Positions 63,061 to 64,000 of a stretch of DNA of 64,000 bases are shown here, piece after piece. The DNA comes from Chytridium lagenaria. Its lineage: Eukaryota > Chytridiomycota > Chytridiomycetes > Chytridiales > Chytridiaceae. Below the pieces are notes generated by a model. The model was not told where the DNA came from, did not search any database, and worked only from the letters and a program-made list of their open reading frames with translations. The stretch spans positions 124,001 through 188,000 of the forward strand of contig JAHLKC010000065.1 of assembly GCA_025449115.1 (NCBI GenBank), read 5' to 3'. Position numbers and translations under genes: made by a program. Position 1 is the first letter of the stretch. Every line of letters starts with the position of its first letter.

Positions 63061-64000
63061 AACATTTAGTAACAACAGACTCTTGCGTTTTTAAGCTACA
63101 GGTTTCTTTTTCCGTGTTTCTACATTTCGTGATTTTTGTGTAGTGGGGTTATACAAGCGGAGAAAGCAAAAACAGAGTATTTAAATATATTGTAATGTTT
63201 ATGTATTTTCACTTTGCTGACCGTGCCTCCCCATCAGATGTCTCTACTGTCTCTGAAAACTGAACCCTCTTGATATCACTGCAGATCCCAACCGCTTATC
63301 GACCTCTGGAACCTAACTCGCACCACCTGCCGCAATGTCCGCCACGTTTTTCAAGGAACTCCTTGACGGACTATTTCGTATCGACGCTGCTTCCCCGACG
63401 TCAAGTTCTCTCTGGACGCAGATCCTTCACCAATCTTATTCCTCCCTCCATTTCATTCCACCTTCTCTGATCCCTTTCGCACTTCCCTTTTCTCTTTCAG
63501 GTGGTGTCTCTTTCCCAATAATACTATCACTACCGCCACCTCCTTGTTTGTGTTTGGTCTTTGAATCGGCGCTCCCCAGAACGCGTTGATCCATCGTCGT
63601 CAGCATCTTCGTCGTCGTCGGCTTCGTCTTCCCCACCTAGACTCTTGAGCGCGGATTGTTGAAGGACTTGGTAAACTTCCGGGCGGCGGTTACGCCTCAA
63701 CAGACAGGCGTCGTAATTCCAAGGATATCAACAGCCATTCGTGCATATACATGGCAGGAGTCGATCCACGATTCTTGACATCTCCTCTGGAATACCTAAA
63801 GAAATGACTCGTTAAACTTTCAGGCTTTAAAGCACATCATCCTTACGTTTCAGCACGCGATTACATCGTTTGAACCTAATTTTTTCTGGATAGCATCGGA
63901 TCATACAAGATCATATTTTTAAAAGCTCGGCATTAATCAATTTCACCCGTGTCTGACCATAATTTCACTACACGAAAAAAGTCATCAATAATGGATCCAC
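63061..64000. other. Right-edge region, unresolved
   Basis: Plus strand: an ATG at 63335 opens MSATFFKELLDGLFRIDAAS, possibly a first exon. Minus strand, 63800-63590: readable pieces RGSTPAMYMHEWLLISLELR and RPEVYQVLQQSALKSLGGED followed by an Asp/Glu run look coding and suggest part of a minus-strand gene with an acidic segment. I cannot assign a family to either, and they may be truncated by the window edge. Confidence 0.3.

Overview
The window is nuclear DNA of a fungus. Genes are dense, carry many short introns (about 35-110 nt, GT..AG, often with a ctaac/taac branch site), and encode typical eukaryotic proteins: the splicing helicase PRP22/DHX8, RAD51, the t6A synthase KAE1/OSGEP, the Obg-like ATPase OLA1, the deubiquitinase OTU1/YOD1 and a Furry/Tao3/Mor2 cell-morphogenesis scaffold. 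F-box/ankyrin proteins, possible flagellum-type coiled coils and high intron density would suit a zoosporic early-diverging lineage (chytrid-like). That placement is inference, not proof.

Layout, left to right. Minus-strand block 1-23300: the 5' part of an ABCC transporter (cut by the window edge), a secreted gluzincin metallopeptidase with an unusual multi-pass membrane tail, a single-pass membrane protein with PPxY motifs, an F-box/ankyrin protein, a CAMK-like Ser/Thr kinase, a Cys-rich protein with DnaJ-type zinc fingers, and a protein built of acidic DSDxPLS repeats. Then a small acidic-tailed protein (+, 24437-25022), RAD51 (-), PRP22/DHX8 (+), a poorly resolved multi-pass membrane protein (+), a short hypothetical (+), a Ser/Pro/Gln-rich protein (+), and OLA1 (+) preceded by a degenerate tandem copy of its own first exons. 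An alpha/beta hydrolase (-) and KAE1 (+) are head to head with only 35 bp between start codons. The giant Furry-like gene fills 46.5-55.9 kb. OTU1, a disordered tail-membrane protein with RRxSL motifs (-), and unresolved sequence at the right end complete the window.

The genes do not form one pathway. There are housekeeping information-processing genes (PRP22, RAD51, KAE1, OLA1, OTU1) and a cell-shape/signalling set (Furry, kinase, F-box protein), with surface/membrane genes at the left end.

The main technical point is that nearly every conserved gene here is broken by single-base insertions or deletions, mostly in short homopolymer runs, with the homologous reading resuming at once in another frame. 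This is the signature of uncorrected consensus errors rather than gene decay. All CDS coordinates are therefore gene spans that include introns and frameshifts. No tRNA, rRNA, CRISPR array or intact transposon was recognised. Repeats present are microsatellites, a 28-bp minisatellite, a 62-bp tandem duplication and a dispersed ~130-bp repeat in two copies.
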